Shown here one piece after another: positions 19,967 to 29,280 of a stretch of DNA of 64,000 nucleotides. The position numbers and the translations under genes were made by a program. Source of the DNA: Caballeronia sp. NK8. GTDB taxonomy: Bacteria > Pseudomonadota > Gammaproteobacteria > Burkholderiales > Burkholderiaceae. The stretch is from positions 2,604,001 through 2,668,000 of the forward strand of contig NZ_AP024322.1 of NCBI RefSeq assembly GCF_018408855.1. Reading direction: 5' to 3'. The notes beneath the pieces were generated by a model that was not told where the DNA came from, searched no databases, and saw only the letters and a list, made by a program, of their open reading frames with translations. Position 1 is the stretch's first letter. Each line of letters begins with the position of its first letter.

Positions 19967-20722
19967 CTATTTGATATCTTTCCAGTATGCCGCGTTCAGG
20001 CGCCACGCGAGGAAACTCAAGAGCGCCAGGAACAGCAAAACCCAGACGCCGAGCCGCTTGCGCGTCTGCTGCGCGGGTTCCGCCATCCACGACATGTACG
20101 AAACGAGATCCGCCACACTTGAATCATAATCCACGGACGACATGGCACCCGGTGTAACCTGAGTGTAACCCACGAATCTTCTTACCTTTTCGCCGGTCTT
20201 TTCATCCGTATCGGTCTCGAATTTAGCATCCCGGATGCCCTGAAGCGTCCACAGTACGTGCGGCATCCCGACATTCTCGTACACGCGGTTGTTCCAGCCC
20301 GTGGGCCGCGTCGGATCACGGTAGAAACTGCGCAAGTACGTATAGAGCCAGTCCTTGCCACGCGCCCGCGCCTCGACCGACAAATCCGGCGGCGATGCCC
20401 CGAACCACGCCTTCGCGTCCTCCGGGCGCATCGCGATGGACATCGTATTGCCGACCTTGTCGGTCGAGAACAGCAGATTCTCCTGAATCTGCTGCTGACT
20501 GATGCCGAGATCGGTCAGCCGGTTGTAACGCATCAAATTCGCGCTATGGCAATTCAGGCAATAGTTTACAAAGATTTGCGCGCCGTGCTGAAGGGACGCG
20601 AGGTTGTCCGAGCTATCGGGCGCCCGGTCGAGCACCGCCTCTTCCTCCGCATGCACGGGCGCCGCGGTGAACGCGAACAGCATCGCTGCGATCATCGATA
20701 TTGTAGAGAGCCATTTTTTCAT
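19967..20722 (-). CDS. petC: Cytochrome c1 of the bc1 complex
   Basis: The 251-residue precursor has a signal peptide ending near VHA (residue 25). A CLNCH haem c site at C55-C58-H59 and an AMRP methionine ligand region near residue 97 follow. One C-terminal anchor helix (about residues 225-245) is visible. It carries electrons from the Rieske protein to soluble or membrane cytochromes on the periplasmic side. It is the last of petA-petB-petC. Confidence 0.95.
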   Translation of the reverse strand: MKKWLSTISMIAAMLFAFTAAPVHAEEEAVLDRAPDSSDNLASLQHGAQIFVNYCLNCHSANLMRYNRLTDLGISQQQIQENLLFSTDKVGNTMSIAMRPEDAKAWFGASPPDLSVEARARGKDWLYTYLRSFYRDPTRPTGWNNRVYENVGMPHVLWTLQGIRDAKFETDTDEKTGEKVRRFVGYTQVTPGAMSSVDYDSSVADLVSYMSWMAEPAQQTRKRLGVWVLLFLALLSFLAWRLNAAYWKDIK

Positions 20723-20745
20723 CGTATTTGTCTCCGGACGTGCGC

Positions 20746-22128
20746 TCAGTGAGGTTTGTAGTGCACTCGCTCAGGCGGCGTCTTGAACTTGCCGCGCGGC
20801 GTCCAGAAAGGCATGCCGAGGAAGAACGCAAAGTAGATCAGCGCGCAGATCTGCGCAATCAGCGTCGCGGCCGGCGATGGCGGTCGCGTGCCCAGGAACC
20901 CTAGCAACAGGAACGCGAACACGAAGATCGCATAGAAGACCTTGTGGAACAGCGGCCGGTAACGGATCGACTTCACCGGGCTGCGATCCAGCCACGGCAG
21001 GAAGAACAGCGACACCACCGCGGCGCCCATCACGACCACGCCCCAGAACTTCGATTCCGTCAGCGCCATGAAGATCAGCACCAGCACCGCGAGCACCGGC
21101 AGGCCGAGCCGCCACTTGCCGCGCGCCTTCAGCAAAGCCAGCAGACCGAGCACCGCGATCACGATCATCAGCACGATCTTGAACGGATCGGTGGTGGCGC
21201 GAAGCATCGCGTAGAACGCGGTGAAGTACCACACGGGTGCGATTTCCGGCGGGGTCTGCAACGGGTTGGCCGGCACGAAGTTGTTCGCTTCGAGGAAGTA
21301 GCCGCCCATCTCCGGCGCGAAGAAGATGATCGCCGCGAAGATCAGCAGAAACACGCTCACGCCCATGAAGTCGTGAACCGAGTAATACGGATGGAACGGA
21401 ATGCCGTCGAGCGGGATGCCGTCGGCGCCCTTCTTCGCCTTGATCTCGACGCCGTCCGGATTGTTCGAGCCGACCTCGTGCAGCGCGACCAGATGCGCGA
21501 CGACGAGTCCGATCAGCACCAGCGGAATCGCGATGACGTGGAACGCGAAAAAGCGATTGAGCGTGACGTCCGACACGACGTAATCGCCGCGAATCCACAA
21601 CGACAGGTCCGGGCCGATGAACGGAATCGCCGAGAAGAGGTTCACGATCACCTGCGCGCCCCAGAACGACATCTGCCCCCACGGCAGCAGGTAGCCGAAG
21701 AACGCCTCGGCCATCAGGCAGAGGAAGATCGCGCAGCCGAAGATCCACACGAGCTCGCGCGGCTTGCGATACGACCCGTACATCAGCCCGCGGAACATGT
21801 GCAGATACACGACGACGAAGAACATCGACGCGCCCGTCGAGTGCATGTAGCGGATCAGCCAGCCCCACGGCACTTCGCGCATGATGTACTCGACCGATGC
21901 GAACGCGAGTGTTGCATCGGGCTTGTAGTTCATCGTCAGGAAGATGCCCGTGACGATCTGGTTGACCAGCACCAGCAGCGCGAGCGAGCCGAAGAAGTAC
22001 CAGAAGTTGAAGTTCTTCGGCGCGTAGTATTCGGAAACGTGTTTCTTCCAGGTCGAAGTCATCGGAAACCGGCGATCGATCCAACCGGTCAGGCCCGTTG
22101 TCTCCACTTCCTTGTCTGCGGTCGCCAT
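20746..22128 (-). CDS. petB: Cytochrome b of the bc1 complex
   Basis: This 460-residue protein contains the full-length bacterial cytochrome b, including the N-terminal four-helix haem domain and the C-terminal quinone-binding half. Haem histidines are visible in RYMHSTGASMFFVVVYLHMFRG and in FFAFHVIAIPLVLIGLVVAHLVALHE. The Qo-site loop reads PVWY where mitochondrial and alphaproteobacterial proteins have PEWY. It forms the quinol-oxidising core of complex III in the inner membrane. Its ATG directly follows the petA stop. Confidence 0.96.
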   Translation of the reverse strand: MATADKEVETTGLTGWIDRRFPMTSTWKKHVSEYYAPKNFNFWYFFGSLALLVLVNQIVTGIFLTMNYKPDATLAFASVEYIMREVPWGWLIRYMHSTGASMFFVVVYLHMFRGLMYGSYRKPRELVWIFGCAIFLCLMAEAFFGYLLPWGQMSFWGAQVIVNLFSAIPFIGPDLSLWIRGDYVVSDVTLNRFFAFHVIAIPLVLIGLVVAHLVALHEVGSNNPDGVEIKAKKGADGIPLDGIPFHPYYSVHDFMGVSVFLLIFAAIIFFAPEMGGYFLEANNFVPANPLQTPPEIAPVWYFTAFYAMLRATTDPFKIVLMIVIAVLGLLALLKARGKWRLGLPVLAVLVLIFMALTESKFWGVVVMGAAVVSLFFLPWLDRSPVKSIRYRPLFHKVFYAIFVFAFLLLGFLGTRPPSPAATLIAQICALIYFAFFLGMPFWTPRGKFKTPPERVHYKPH

Positions 22129-22749
22129 TTACGCCTCTCCCTTTTCGTCCTTGCCAATCACGAGTTGCGTCGCGGAAGTGAACATGAACGGCGGAATGTC
22201 CAGGTTCTGCGGCGCGGGCTTGTTCTTGAAGACGCGGCCGGCCATGTCATAGGTCGAGCCGTGGCACGGGCACAGGAAACCACCCGGCCAGTTATCGGGG
22301 AGATTGGGTTGGGGACCTTCGGTGAAACGTGGAGTCGGCGTGCAGCCCAGATGCGTGCACACGGCAACGGCCACGAAGATGTTCTTGTGATCGGCGCGCG
22401 AACGGAACTCGTTGTTGCAGTACTCCGGCAACGGCATCGAGAACTCCATTTTGGACTTCGGGTCCGCCACTTCGTTGTCGGCCTTCTTGACGTCGGCCAG
22501 CATTTCGTCGGTGCGGTTCACGATCCACACCGGCTTGCCACGCCAGGCGACGGTCATCATTTCGCCCGGCTTGAGTCCGCTGATATCGACCTCGACGGGC
22601 GCGCCCGCCGCCTTGGCCTTTTCAGATGGTGCAAACGAACCTACGAAAGGAACTACGGTTGCCACCGCGCCGAAACCACCCACTGCGGTCGTCGCAATCA
22701 GCCAGGTACGGCGGCCGCCGTCGACGCGTTTTTCTTCCTTGTCTCGCAT
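22129..22749 (-). CDS. petA: Rieske iron-sulfur subunit of the bc1 complex
   Basis: The product is 206 residues from the ATG at 22747-22749. RRTWLIATTAVGGFG at residues 13-27 is a twin-arginine signal-anchor. The [2Fe-2S] ligands are in CTHLGC (131-136) and CPCHG (160-164). The iron-sulfur head domain works in the periplasm and is presumably exported folded by the Tat system, whose genes lie 2.3 kb away. A GTG four codons upstream (22761) is a possible alternative start. A TATAAA at 22774-22779 on the minus strand may be part of the operon promoter, but no good -35 is seen. Confidence 0.95.
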   Translation of the reverse strand: MRDKEEKRVDGGRRTWLIATTAVGGFGAVATVVPFVGSFAPSEKAKAAGAPVEVDISGLKPGEMMTVAWRGKPVWIVNRTDEMLADVKKADNEVADPKSKMEFSMPLPEYCNNEFRSRADHKNIFVAVAVCTHLGCTPTPRFTEGPQPNLPDNWPGGFLCPCHGSTYDMAGRVFKNKPAPQNLDIPPFMFTSATQLVIGKDEKGEA

Positions 22750-22850
22750 CACACGCCCCACTTCTGAGTTGGATTTATACCGTCACATCAGTCGTTCCGC
22801 CGCTAGTGTGCGCGAATGGAGTTAGCATTTACAAGGGCTGACTAGCAAAA

Positions 22851-22865
22851 ATCACTCGAAGTGAT
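22851..22865 (-). terminator. Weak terminator-like hairpin downstream of the Nif3 gene
   Basis: ATCACT and AGTGAT form a 6-bp stem with a 3-nt loop. On the minus strand it is followed by TTTTTGC. The stem is short, so termination may be partial. Confidence 0.4.
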
Positions 22866-22918
22866 TGATGCTTCAGGGTTTTCCCCACGTTTCTCGCGCA
22901 ATCTCGTGAAGCATTCAT

Positions 22919-22960
22919 TTAAGCCGGCTGCAAGCGCCAATAATGAGCGCGCCGGCTTAA
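22919..22960. repeat. 10-bp inverted repeat between the Nif3 gene and petA
   Basis: TTAAGCCGGC (22919-22928) and GCCGGCTTAA (22951-22960) are perfect arms around 22 nt. It begins 8 bp after the Nif3-family stop on the minus strand. There is no U-run, so it looks like an mRNA 3'-end stem-loop or a protein site rather than a terminator. Confidence 0.55.
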
Positions 22961-22967
22961 TGACGTA

Positions 22968-23714
22968 TTAAACAGGATTATCGATATCGATAAAAACATG
23001 TTCGATATCGAATTGCTCGGACAGGTGCGCGCCCACGGCCTGCACGCCGTAGCGCTCCGTCGCGTGGTGGCCCGCGCCGATGTACGCCACCCCCGATTCC
23101 GCGGCGATATGCATGGTCTGCTCCGAGACTTCGCCGCTCAGATAGACGTCCGCGCCCGCCGCAATGGCTTCTTCGAAATAGCCTTGCGCGCCGCCCGTGC
23201 ACCACGCCACGCGCCGCAGTTCCTTGTCGGTATCGCCGAACACGAGCGGCTTTCTGCCGAGCGCGTTCTCGACCATCACGCTGAAGTGTTCGAGCGACAG
23301 CGGCATCGCGAGCGTCGCGATCCAGCCGAGATCCTGATCGGCAAAACGGCTGTCCGCGATCAAACCGAGCCGCGCGCCGATCTGCGCGTTGTTGCCGAAT
23401 TCCGGATGCGAATCGAGCGGAAGATGGTAGGCGAAGAGATTGATGTCGTTGGCGATGAGCGTGCGCAGCCGCCGGTGCTTGCGGCCCGTGATCTGCGGCG
23501 CCTCGTTGCGCCAGAAGTAGCCGTGATGCACGAGCACGGTGTCCGCGCCCCACTCGAGCGCGGCTTCGAGAAATGCCTGCGAGGCGGTCACGCCGGTCGC
23601 GATCTTGTGCACGCGGCGCGCGCCCTCGACCTGCAGACCATTAGGGCAATAGTCCTTGAAGCGGCCGATTTCCAGCAGATTGTTCAGATACAATTCGAGT
23701 TCGATCCGATCCAT
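22968..23714 (-). CDS. Nif3-like dinuclear metal center protein
   Basis: The 248-residue product matches the YbgI/Nif3 family. It starts [27 protein letters not shown]. Metal ligands are in VLVHHGYFW and in the C-terminal [28 protein letters not shown] ends the protein. Family members form hexameric rings with a two-metal site; a GTP cyclohydrolase role proposed from sequence has not been generally confirmed. It is divergent from the DegS-like protease gene across 20 bp. Confidence 0.92.
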   Translation of the reverse strand: MDRIELELYLNNLLEIGRFKDYCPNGLQVEGARRVHKIATGVTASQAFLEAALEWGADTVLVHHGYFWRNEAPQITGRKHRRLRTLIANDINLFAYHLPLDSHPEFGNNAQIGARLGLIADSRFADQDLGWIATLAMPLSLEHFSVMVENALGRKPLVFGDTDKELRRVAWCTGGAQGYFEEAIAAGADVYLSGEVSEQTMHIAAESGVAYIGAGHHATERYGVQAVGAHLSEQFDIEHVFIDIDNPV

Positions 23715-23734
23715 GAATTCCTCTATCCCTTCAA

Positions 23735-24958
23735 ATGCTTAGACGCTTCTGGCTATTTTTTGCCCAAGCGGTCACCGTGCTTTTGGCCCTGATGTTCATC
23801 ATCGCGACCTTGAAACCGCAGTGGCTTCAACGTCAAGGTCAATTCGGCAAGCAGCTTGCCGAGCCGATCGTCGCGTTGCAGGAGGTCGCGCCGAGCATCG
23901 GCTCTCGCCCGCTCCAGTCGTCCTTCTCGGAAGGCGCGCAAAAGGCGATGCCGGCCGTCGTGAACGTTTTCTCCAGCAAGGACGGCAACCTGCCGCCCGA
24001 CCCGCGTGCGAAAGACCCGCTGTTCCGCTACTTCTTCGGTGACAAGAACAAGCGCAAGAGCGATGAGCCGCCTGCGTCGAATCTGGGCTCCGGCGTCATC
24101 GTCAGCTCGGAAGGTTACATTCTAACGAACCAGCATGTCGTCGACGGGGCGGATCAAATTGAAGTCGCCCTCGCCGATGGTCGCACGTCCAGCGCGAAAG
24201 TGATCGGCGTCGATCCCGAAACCGACCTCGCCGTGCTGAAGATCAACATGACCAACCTGCCGGCCATCACGCTCGGCAGGATGGATCAGACGCGTGTCGG
24301 CGATGTCGTGCTCGCGATCGGCAATCCGTTCGGCGTAGGCCAGACGGTCACGATGGGCATCGTCAGCGCGCTCGGGCGCAATCACCTTGGCATCAACACG
24401 TTCGAGAATTTCATCCAGACCGACGCGGCCATCAATCCCGGCAACTCGGGCGGCGCACTGGTGGATGTGAACGGCAATCTGCTCGGCATCAACACCGCGA
24501 TCTACTCGCGCAGCGGCGGCTCACTCGGCATCGGCTTCGCGATTCCCGTGTCGACCGCGCGCAGCGTGCTGGAGAGCATCATCACGACGGGCACGGTCAC
24601 GCGCGGCTGGATCGGCGTGGAACCGCAGGACGTGACGCCGGAAATCGCCGAATCGTTCGGGCTGGACCAGAAGTCGGGCGCGATCGTGGCGGGCGTGCTG
24701 CAGGGCGGCCCGGCGGACAAGGCGGGCATCAAGCCGGGCGATATCCTCGTGTCCATCAACGAAGACGCCATCACCGACACCACGCGCCTCTTGAATGTCG
24801 TCGCGCAGATCAAGCCAGGCACATCGGTGAAGGTTCACCTGATGCGCAAGAACAAGGAGCTGGACGTCAACGTGATGATCGGCAAGCGTCCCGCGCCGCC
24901 ACGCGCAGCGCAGATGCCGGACGACGAAGGCGATCAGGGTGACCAGGGCGACGAATAG
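23735..24958 (+). CDS. DegS/HtrA-type serine protease with one PDZ domain
   Basis: This 407-residue protein has an N-terminal membrane anchor (residues 8-25) and a trypsin-like domain with the triad His134 (TNQHVV), Asp164 (ETDLAVLK) and Ser238 (NPGNSGG). A single PDZ domain covers about residues 285-375 ([12 protein letters not shown], then [18 protein letters not shown]). One PDZ domain and a retained anchor are the DegS plan rather than DegP. It should sense misfolded envelope proteins from the inner membrane. The C-terminal tail is acidic and Asp/Gly/Gln-repetitive. No rseA or rpoE gene is adjacent. Confidence 0.92.
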   Translation: MLRRFWLFFAQAVTVLLALMFIIATLKPQWLQRQGQFGKQLAEPIVALQEVAPSIGSRPLQSSFSEGAQKAMPAVVNVFSSKDGNLPPDPRAKDPLFRYFFGDKNKRKSDEPPASNLGSGVIVSSEGYILTNQHVVDGADQIEVALADGRTSSAKVIGVDPETDLAVLKINMTNLPAITLGRMDQTRVGDVVLAIGNPFGVGQTVTMGIVSALGRNHLGINTFENFIQTDAAINPGNSGGALVDVNGNLLGINTAIYSRSGGSLGIGFAIPVSTARSVLESIITTGTVTRGWIGVEPQDVTPEIAESFGLDQKSGAIVAGVLQGGPADKAGIKPGDILVSINEDAITDTTRLLNVVAQIKPGTSVKVHLMRKNKELDVNVMIGKRPAPPRAAQMPDDEGDQGDQGDE

Positions 24959-24982
24959 AACCTCGTCGCGCTGAAAGCAAAA

Positions 24983-25016
24983 AGGCAGCTTCGAGAAATC
25001 GAAGCTGCCTTTTTTT
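24983..25016. terminator. Bidirectional Rho-independent terminator
   Basis: AGGCAGCTTCGA (24983-24994) and TCGAAGCTGCCT (24999-25010) pair perfectly around a GAAA tetraloop. T-runs follow on both strands. It serves the protease gene on the plus strand and tatC on the minus strand. Confidence 0.93.
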
Positions 25017-25046
25017 GCACCACCGCGCCGCGACAATAAGCCGCAC

Positions 25047-25823
25047 CTACTCCGCGGCCGCTTCCTCGCTTTTAACCCGTTCCTTGCCGACCACCAGCCG
25101 CGCCGCGATGATCCCCGCCTCATACAGGATGACGAGCGGAATCGCGAGAATCAGCTGCGAGAAGACGTCCGGCGGCGTGACGACCGCCGAAATGACGAAC
25201 GCGCCAACGATCACGTAAGGTCGAATCTGCTTGAGCTTCTGAATTGACACGACGCCCATGCGCGCGAGCAACACCACGACGATGGGCACCTCGAACGTCA
25301 CGCCGAACGCGAGGAACATCGTCAGCACGAAGCTCAGGTAATTGTCGATATCCGTCGTCATTTCCGCGCCGAGCGGCGCGTTGTAGTGCGCCATCACGCG
25401 GAAGATCGTCGGGAAGACGACGAAATACGCGAACGCCATGCCGCACAGGAAAAGCGTGTAGCTGCTGAACACCAGCGGCGCGACGAGCTTCTTCTCGTGC
25501 TGATACAAGCCGGGCGCGACGAACGCCCAGACCTGATACAGCACGATCGGCAGCGCGATCACGAAGGCGACGAGCATCGTCACCTTCATCGGGACGAAGA
25601 ACGAGCCGGTGACGTCGGTGACGATCATCTTGCCGTCGGCCGGCAGGTTCTGCATCAGCGGACGCGCCAGCAGCTTGAAGATGTCCGGCGCCCAGTACAC
25701 CAGCGAGACGAACACCACGATGACCGAAGCCCCTGCGCGGATGATGCGGTCGCGCAATTCGACCAGATGCGAAATGAACGTCTCTTCGACGGGCTCTTCT
25801 TTAGTGTGTTGCGGGTCGCTCAC
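25047..25823 (-). CDS. tatC: Twin-arginine translocase subunit TatC
   Basis: The 258-residue protein has six predicted membrane helices. Family landmarks are the cytoplasmic ETFISHLVELRDRIIRA near residue 13, LYQVWAFVAPGLYQHEKK near 95 and FGVTFEVPIVVVLLARMGVV, which includes the conserved Glu. It is the signal-peptide receptor and core channel component of the Tat pathway for folded proteins. It is last in tatA-tatB-tatC and ends at a bidirectional terminator. The C-terminal tail ends in acidic residues. Confidence 0.96.
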   Translation of the reverse strand: MSDPQHTKEEPVEETFISHLVELRDRIIRAGASVIVVFVSLVYWAPDIFKLLARPLMQNLPADGKMIVTDVTGSFFVPMKVTMLVAFVIALPIVLYQVWAFVAPGLYQHEKKLVAPLVFSSYTLFLCGMAFAYFVVFPTIFRVMAHYNAPLGAEMTTDIDNYLSFVLTMFLAFGVTFEVPIVVVLLARMGVVSIQKLKQIRPYVIVGAFVISAVVTPPDVFSQLILAIPLVILYEAGIIAARLVVGKERVKSEEAAAE

Positions 25824-25868
25824 GCCGGCCCTCGGTAAAAATCATCGATGGAAGGAAACGCGGCTCGC

Positions 25869-26399
25869 TCAGAAGAACTTCGTCTGCCGGCGCAGGGTGG
25901 CGGGCGTGTGACGCGCAACGCGCGCCGCGCCCGACTGAACCCGCGTACGACGCGAGGTCGTGCGCTTGTACCAGTTGGGAATCGCGGCTTGCTTGACGCG
26001 CCAGTTCTTGCGCTTGACCGACGTCGATGACGACGTGCTGGCCCAAGGCTTGTCCGACGCGGCGCTGTCCGCCGATTCCGCCGCGCCGCCCGCGATGCTC
26101 GGCGCGACCGACGTACCCTCCTTCCATGCATCGTTCAATTCGGATTCGTGGCGACGCAGTGTGTCGTGAATCGACGACTCCACGTTCGACGCCGCGGTTT
26201 CGAACTCGGTGCGCATTTTCTTCAGCTCATCGAGTTCCATTTCACGAGTGACTTCCGACTTGACGTCGTTGATGTAGCGCTGCGCGCGCCCGAACAGCGC
26301 GCCCGCGGTGCGGGCGACGCCGGGCAGGCGCTCCGGTCCGAGGACCACCAGCGCCACGACGCCGATGACCGCCATTTTGGTCAGACCGAGATCGAGCAT
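25869..26399 (-). CDS. tatB: Sec-independent translocase subunit TatB
   Basis: This 176-residue protein has a TatB N-terminus: MLDLGLTKMAVIGVVALVVLGPERLPGVAR, with the Glu/Pro hinge after the helix and an amphipathic helix behind it. Residues 60-110 are charged helices, and the tail past about residue 130 is basic and low in predicted structure (Arg/Lys/Thr/Ser-rich). TatB pairs with TatC to receive twin-arginine substrates. The gene lies between tatA and tatC. Confidence 0.93.
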   Translation of the reverse strand: MLDLGLTKMAVIGVVALVVLGPERLPGVARTAGALFGRAQRYINDVKSEVTREMELDELKKMRTEFETAASNVESSIHDTLRRHESELNDAWKEGTSVAPSIAGGAAESADSAASDKPWASTSSSTSVKRKNWRVKQAAIPNWYKRTTSRRTRVQSGAARVARHTPATLRRQTKFF

Positions 26400-26435
26400 T
26401 GAACGAGAAGTGAATGGTTGCGGTCGGCGGCCTGA

Positions 26436-26672
26436 TTAACGGTAGTCGCCCGAGCGGGACTTGTCCTTCGCCTCGACGTCCACCGCGCCGTTACGCGGCA
26501 GTTCGCGCTGATCGGCGGAATTGGCCGGCGTTTCGCCCTCGCGCATGCCTTCCTTGAAACCCTTGACCGCGCCGCCCAGATCGCCGCCGATGTTGCGCAA
26601 CTTCTTCGTGCCGAAAACGAGCGCCACGATCAACAGAACGATCAACCAATGCCAAATGCTTAACGAACCCAT
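26436..26672 (-). CDS. tatA: Sec-independent translocase subunit TatA
   Basis: The 78-residue product begins [25 protein letters not shown], the short TatA membrane helix with the FGTKKLR hinge. The amphipathic [18 protein letters not shown] helix and a charged tail follow. TatA oligomers form the translocation pore around TatBC. tatB begins 36 bp after its stop. Confidence 0.95.
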   Translation of the reverse strand: MGSLSIWHWLIVLLIVALVFGTKKLRNIGGDLGGAVKGFKEGMREGETPANSADQRELPRNGAVDVEAKDKSRSGDYR

Positions 26673-26830
26673 GAATGAAAACTCTCCGTGATTCCGCCCC
26701 GATTTGGGTGCCGGGAACGGAAGATCGGCCTTTCGACCGCAGCCGAGGCAGACCGCCTCAGCGTCAACTATCGATTTTGCTCGCCCAATATTTCATTGGA
26801 AAGGAAAAAGCCGCAAACAAGGATCGCGAC

Positions 26831-27193
26831 TTACCCCATTCGGCGCCACGGGCGCTCGCCGGCTAACAAATGCGCGTGGATGTGATAAACCTCCTGCCCG
26901 CCGCCCGGCCCGGTATTTATTACCGTGCGAAAACCGGTGTTCCCTCCCGTGTAGGAGACACCCAGATCTTTCGCCAAACGTCCGACGAGACTCACCATTC
27001 TACCAAGCAGCGGACTGTCACTTTCTGTGCAATGCGAAAGTGTTTCAATATGCTTGCGCGGGATGACCAGCACATGCACCGGCGCTGCGGGGTTGATGTC
27101 GTTGAAGGCGACGAATTCATCGTCCTCGTAGACCTTCGTGCTCGGAAGCTGCCCCGAGGCGATCTTGCAAAAAATGCAGTTGTCTTGACTCAT
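26831..27193 (-). CDS. HIT family nucleotide phosphoramidase (HinT-like)
   Basis: This 120-residue protein has CIFCKIASGQLPSTKVYEDD at the start and the histidine triad HIHAHLL near residue 103, with HVLVIPRKHI in the middle. HinT enzymes hydrolyse AMP-lysine and other purine phosphoramidates in the cytosol. CxxC at residues 6-9 matches the zinc-binding PKCI subgroup. It lies between the small membrane protein gene and tatA on the same strand, 158 bp from tatA. Confidence 0.93.
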   Translation of the reverse strand: MSQDNCIFCKIASGQLPSTKVYEDDEFVAFNDINPAAPVHVLVIPRKHIETLSHCTESDSPLLGRMVSLVGRLAKDLGVSYTGGNTGFRTVINTGPGGGQEVYHIHAHLLAGERPWRRMG

Positions 27194-27223
27194 GGAGTTG
27201 CCGGATTTTGTTATCGGTTGTGA

Positions 27224-27616
27224 TCAGAACCACGCGCGCGGTTCGAGCGTCTTGTTCTCGTAGAGGAAGAGCCAGCCCTTGATGATGCGATAAAGCGTCC
27301 AGATCCAGGCCGCGCCGATGATAAGAAAGCCCAGCCCCAGCACCCATATCAGCGCGAAGCCGACGACATGCCCCAACAGCGACCACCAGAACGTGCGAAT
27401 CTGCCAGGTGAAGTGATCTTCGTACGGCGTTCCGGCAGCATCGCTGCGTTTGACGTAGTTGAGGATGATCGCGACGAGCCCCGTCAAACCGCCGGAGAGC
27501 CAATACAGCGCATAGAGCGCGTAAAGGATATGCGTGAACGTACGCATGTTGCGCAGACGCTCGGGATCAGTCGAATGTTGAACGACAGGCGGATACGGTT
27601 CGTACGGCCGGTTCAT
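27224..27616 (-). CDS. Small membrane protein, DUF4870-like
   Basis: The 130-residue protein has a cytoplasmic-looking N-terminus of about 25 residues and three predicted membrane helices: HILYALYALYWLSGG with GLVAIILNYV, SLLGHVVGFALIWVLG, and FLIIGAAWIWTLYRIIKG. An HFTWQIRTFWWS motif lies between helices. These features fit the DUF4870/YccF-type small membrane proteins. No function is established. The gene lies between hisE and hinT, a recurrent position in Burkholderiales his operons. Confidence 0.75.
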   Translation of the reverse strand: MNRPYEPYPPVVQHSTDPERLRNMRTFTHILYALYALYWLSGGLTGLVAIILNYVKRSDAAGTPYEDHFTWQIRTFWWSLLGHVVGFALIWVLGLGFLIIGAAWIWTLYRIIKGWLFLYENKTLEPRAWF

Positions 27617-27649
27617 GCTTGCTCTCCTTCGCGCGAAGCGAGATGCTCG

Positions 27650-28018
27650 TCAGCCGCCGTTTTGTTCGCGCTCGCGCGACTTGCGCAGCGCCTTCTCCTC
27701 GATGCCCGACAAACCTTCGCGACGTTCCAGTTCCGCGATCACGTCGGCGGGATTCAAGTCGAAATGCGACAGCATCACGAGACAATGAAACCACAAGTCG
27801 GCGACTTCACTGACGATCGCCTTCGGGGCGCCGCCATGACGCGCGTCTTTCGCAGCGAGCACGACTTCCGTCGCTTCCTCGCCGATCTTCTTCAGGACCG
27901 CGTCGTCACCTTTGTGAAAGAGTCGGGAAACGTAGGATTGTTCCGGATCGCCGCCCTTGCGGCTGTCGATGACGGAGGCGAGGCGCTGCAGCGTGTCGAG
28001 CGTGTTGGCTTGCGTCAT
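27650..28018 (-). CDS. hisE: Phosphoribosyl-ATP diphosphatase
   Basis: The 122-residue product begins [20 protein letters not shown]. It has the all-alpha MazG-like metal site in [15 protein letters not shown] and [15 protein letters not shown]. It removes pyrophosphate from PR-ATP, the second step of histidine synthesis. The ATG at 28016-28018 overlaps the hisI stop by 4 bp. In many bacteria HisI and HisE are fused; here they are separate. Confidence 0.94.
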   Translation of the reverse strand: MTQANTLDTLQRLASVIDSRKGGDPEQSYVSRLFHKGDDAVLKKIGEEATEVVLAAKDARHGGAPKAIVSEVADLWFHCLVMLSHFDLNPADVIAELERREGLSGIEEKALRKSREREQNGG

Positions 28019-28419
28019 TTGTAGATGCTTTCTGGGTCTTTCAGGACCGGCTCGACGGCGACCCACTCGCCGTTTTCCGCCGTGCCCTCGAATTTCTGGA
28101 AAAAACAGGAATGGCGGCCGGTATGACACGCGATGCCCGATACCTGCTCGACCTTCAGCAGCACGACGTCTTCGTCGCAATCGAGACGCACGTCGTGCAC
28201 GTGCTGCACGTGGCCCGATTCCTCGCCCTTGAACCACAGGCGCTGGCGTGAGCGCGAGAAGTACACCGCGCGCTTCAGTTCGATGGTTTTCGCGAGCGCC
28301 TCGCGATTCATCCACGCGAACATGAGCACGTCGTTGGTCGACGCTTCCTGCGCGATCACCGGCACGAGACCGTGCGCGTCCCACTTCACCTTGTCCAGCC
28401 AGGTCATATGATCGCTCAC
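28015..28419 (-). CDS. hisI: Phosphoribosyl-AMP cyclohydrolase
   Basis: The 134-residue product has [30 protein letters not shown] and the zinc/magnesium segment [13 protein letters not shown] with [13 protein letters not shown]. It opens the adenine ring of PR-AMP, the third step. The start is taken as GTG at 28417-28419, spaced 8 nt from a GAGGA site and 3 bp after hisF. An in-frame ATG at 28407 is a possible alternative, giving a protein four residues shorter. Confidence 0.93.
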   Translation of the reverse strand: MSDHMTWLDKVKWDAHGLVPVIAQEASTNDVLMFAWMNREALAKTIELKRAVYFSRSRQRLWFKGEESGHVQHVHDVRLDCDEDVVLLKVEQVSGIACHTGRHSCFFQKFEGTAENGEWVAVEPVLKDPESIYK

Positions 28420-28422
28420 GGC

Positions 28423-29196
28423 TTACGTCCTCACCGAAATGCCTTGCTCCGCCATGAAGCGCTTCGCCTCGCCGACGGTGTGCTCGCCGTAATGGAAGAT
28501 GCTCGCGGCCAGCACCGCGTCCGCGTGACCTTCGACGATACCGTCCGCGAGATGCTGCAGCGAGCCGACGCCGCCCGACGCGATCACCGGCACCGGCACC
28601 GCGTCCGACACGGCGCGCGTCAGCGCGAGGTCGAAACCGGCTTTCGTGCCGTCGCGATCCATGCTGGTGAGCAGGATTTCGCCCGCGCCGTACTCGGCCA
28701 TCTTGCGCGCCCATTCGATCGCGTCGATGCCGGTCGCCTTGCGGCCGCCGTGCGTGAACACTTCCCAGCGCGGCGTCTCGCCCTCGGCGGACACGCGCTT
28801 CGCGTCGATCGCGACGACGATGCATTGCGATCCGTGCTTGTCGGATGCGTCGCGCACGAGTTGCGGATTCGCGACCGCCGACGAGTTCATGCTGATCTTG
28901 TCGGCGCCAGCATTGAGCAGACGGCGAACGTCCTCGACCGCGCGCACGCCGCCGCCGACGGTCAGCGGAATGAACACCTGCGAGGCCACCGACTCGATGA
29001 TCGGCAGAATCAGATCGCGTTGATCGGAGGTCGCGGTGATGTCGAGAAACGTGAGTTCGTCGGCGCCCTGATCGTCGTAGCGCCGCGCGATTTCGACGGG
29101 ATCGCCCGCGTCGCGCAGTTCGACGAAGTTGACGCCTTTCACGACGCGGCCAGCGGTCACGTCGAGACAGGGAATGATGCGTTTTGCGAGAGCCAT
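28423..29196 (-). CDS. hisF: Imidazole glycerol phosphate synthase cyclase subunit
   Basis: This 257-residue (beta/alpha)8-barrel has catalytic Asp in [15 protein letters not shown] near residue 11 and the second Asp in [14 protein letters not shown] near 130. Phosphate-binding loops are in [10 protein letters not shown] and [11 protein letters not shown]. It joins PRFAR and ammonia delivered by HisH to give IGP and AICAR. It follows hisA, with a short hairpin between the genes. Confidence 0.97.
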   Translation of the reverse strand: MALAKRIIPCLDVTAGRVVKGVNFVELRDAGDPVEIARRYDDQGADELTFLDITATSDQRDLILPIIESVASQVFIPLTVGGGVRAVEDVRRLLNAGADKISMNSSAVANPQLVRDASDKHGSQCIVVAIDAKRVSAEGETPRWEVFTHGGRKATGIDAIEWARKMAEYGAGEILLTSMDRDGTKAGFDLALTRAVSDAVPVPVIASGGVGSLQHLADGIVEGHADAVLAASIFHYGEHTVGEAKRFMAEQGISVRT

Positions 29197-29228
29197 GTCC
29201 TTGCCACTACTGATTCGGTACGAAATGA

Positions 29229-29246
29229 GGGCGGCCGAAGCCGCCC
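29229..29246. repeat. Intercistronic hairpin between hisA and hisF
   Basis: GGGCGGC and GCCGCCC form a 7-bp stem closed by a CGAA loop. There is no T-run, so it is probably an mRNA structure rather than a terminator. Confidence 0.45.
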
Positions 29247-29280
29247 GCGTGCTTCTCAGGGGCGCTCGCGCCGCGCTGAA

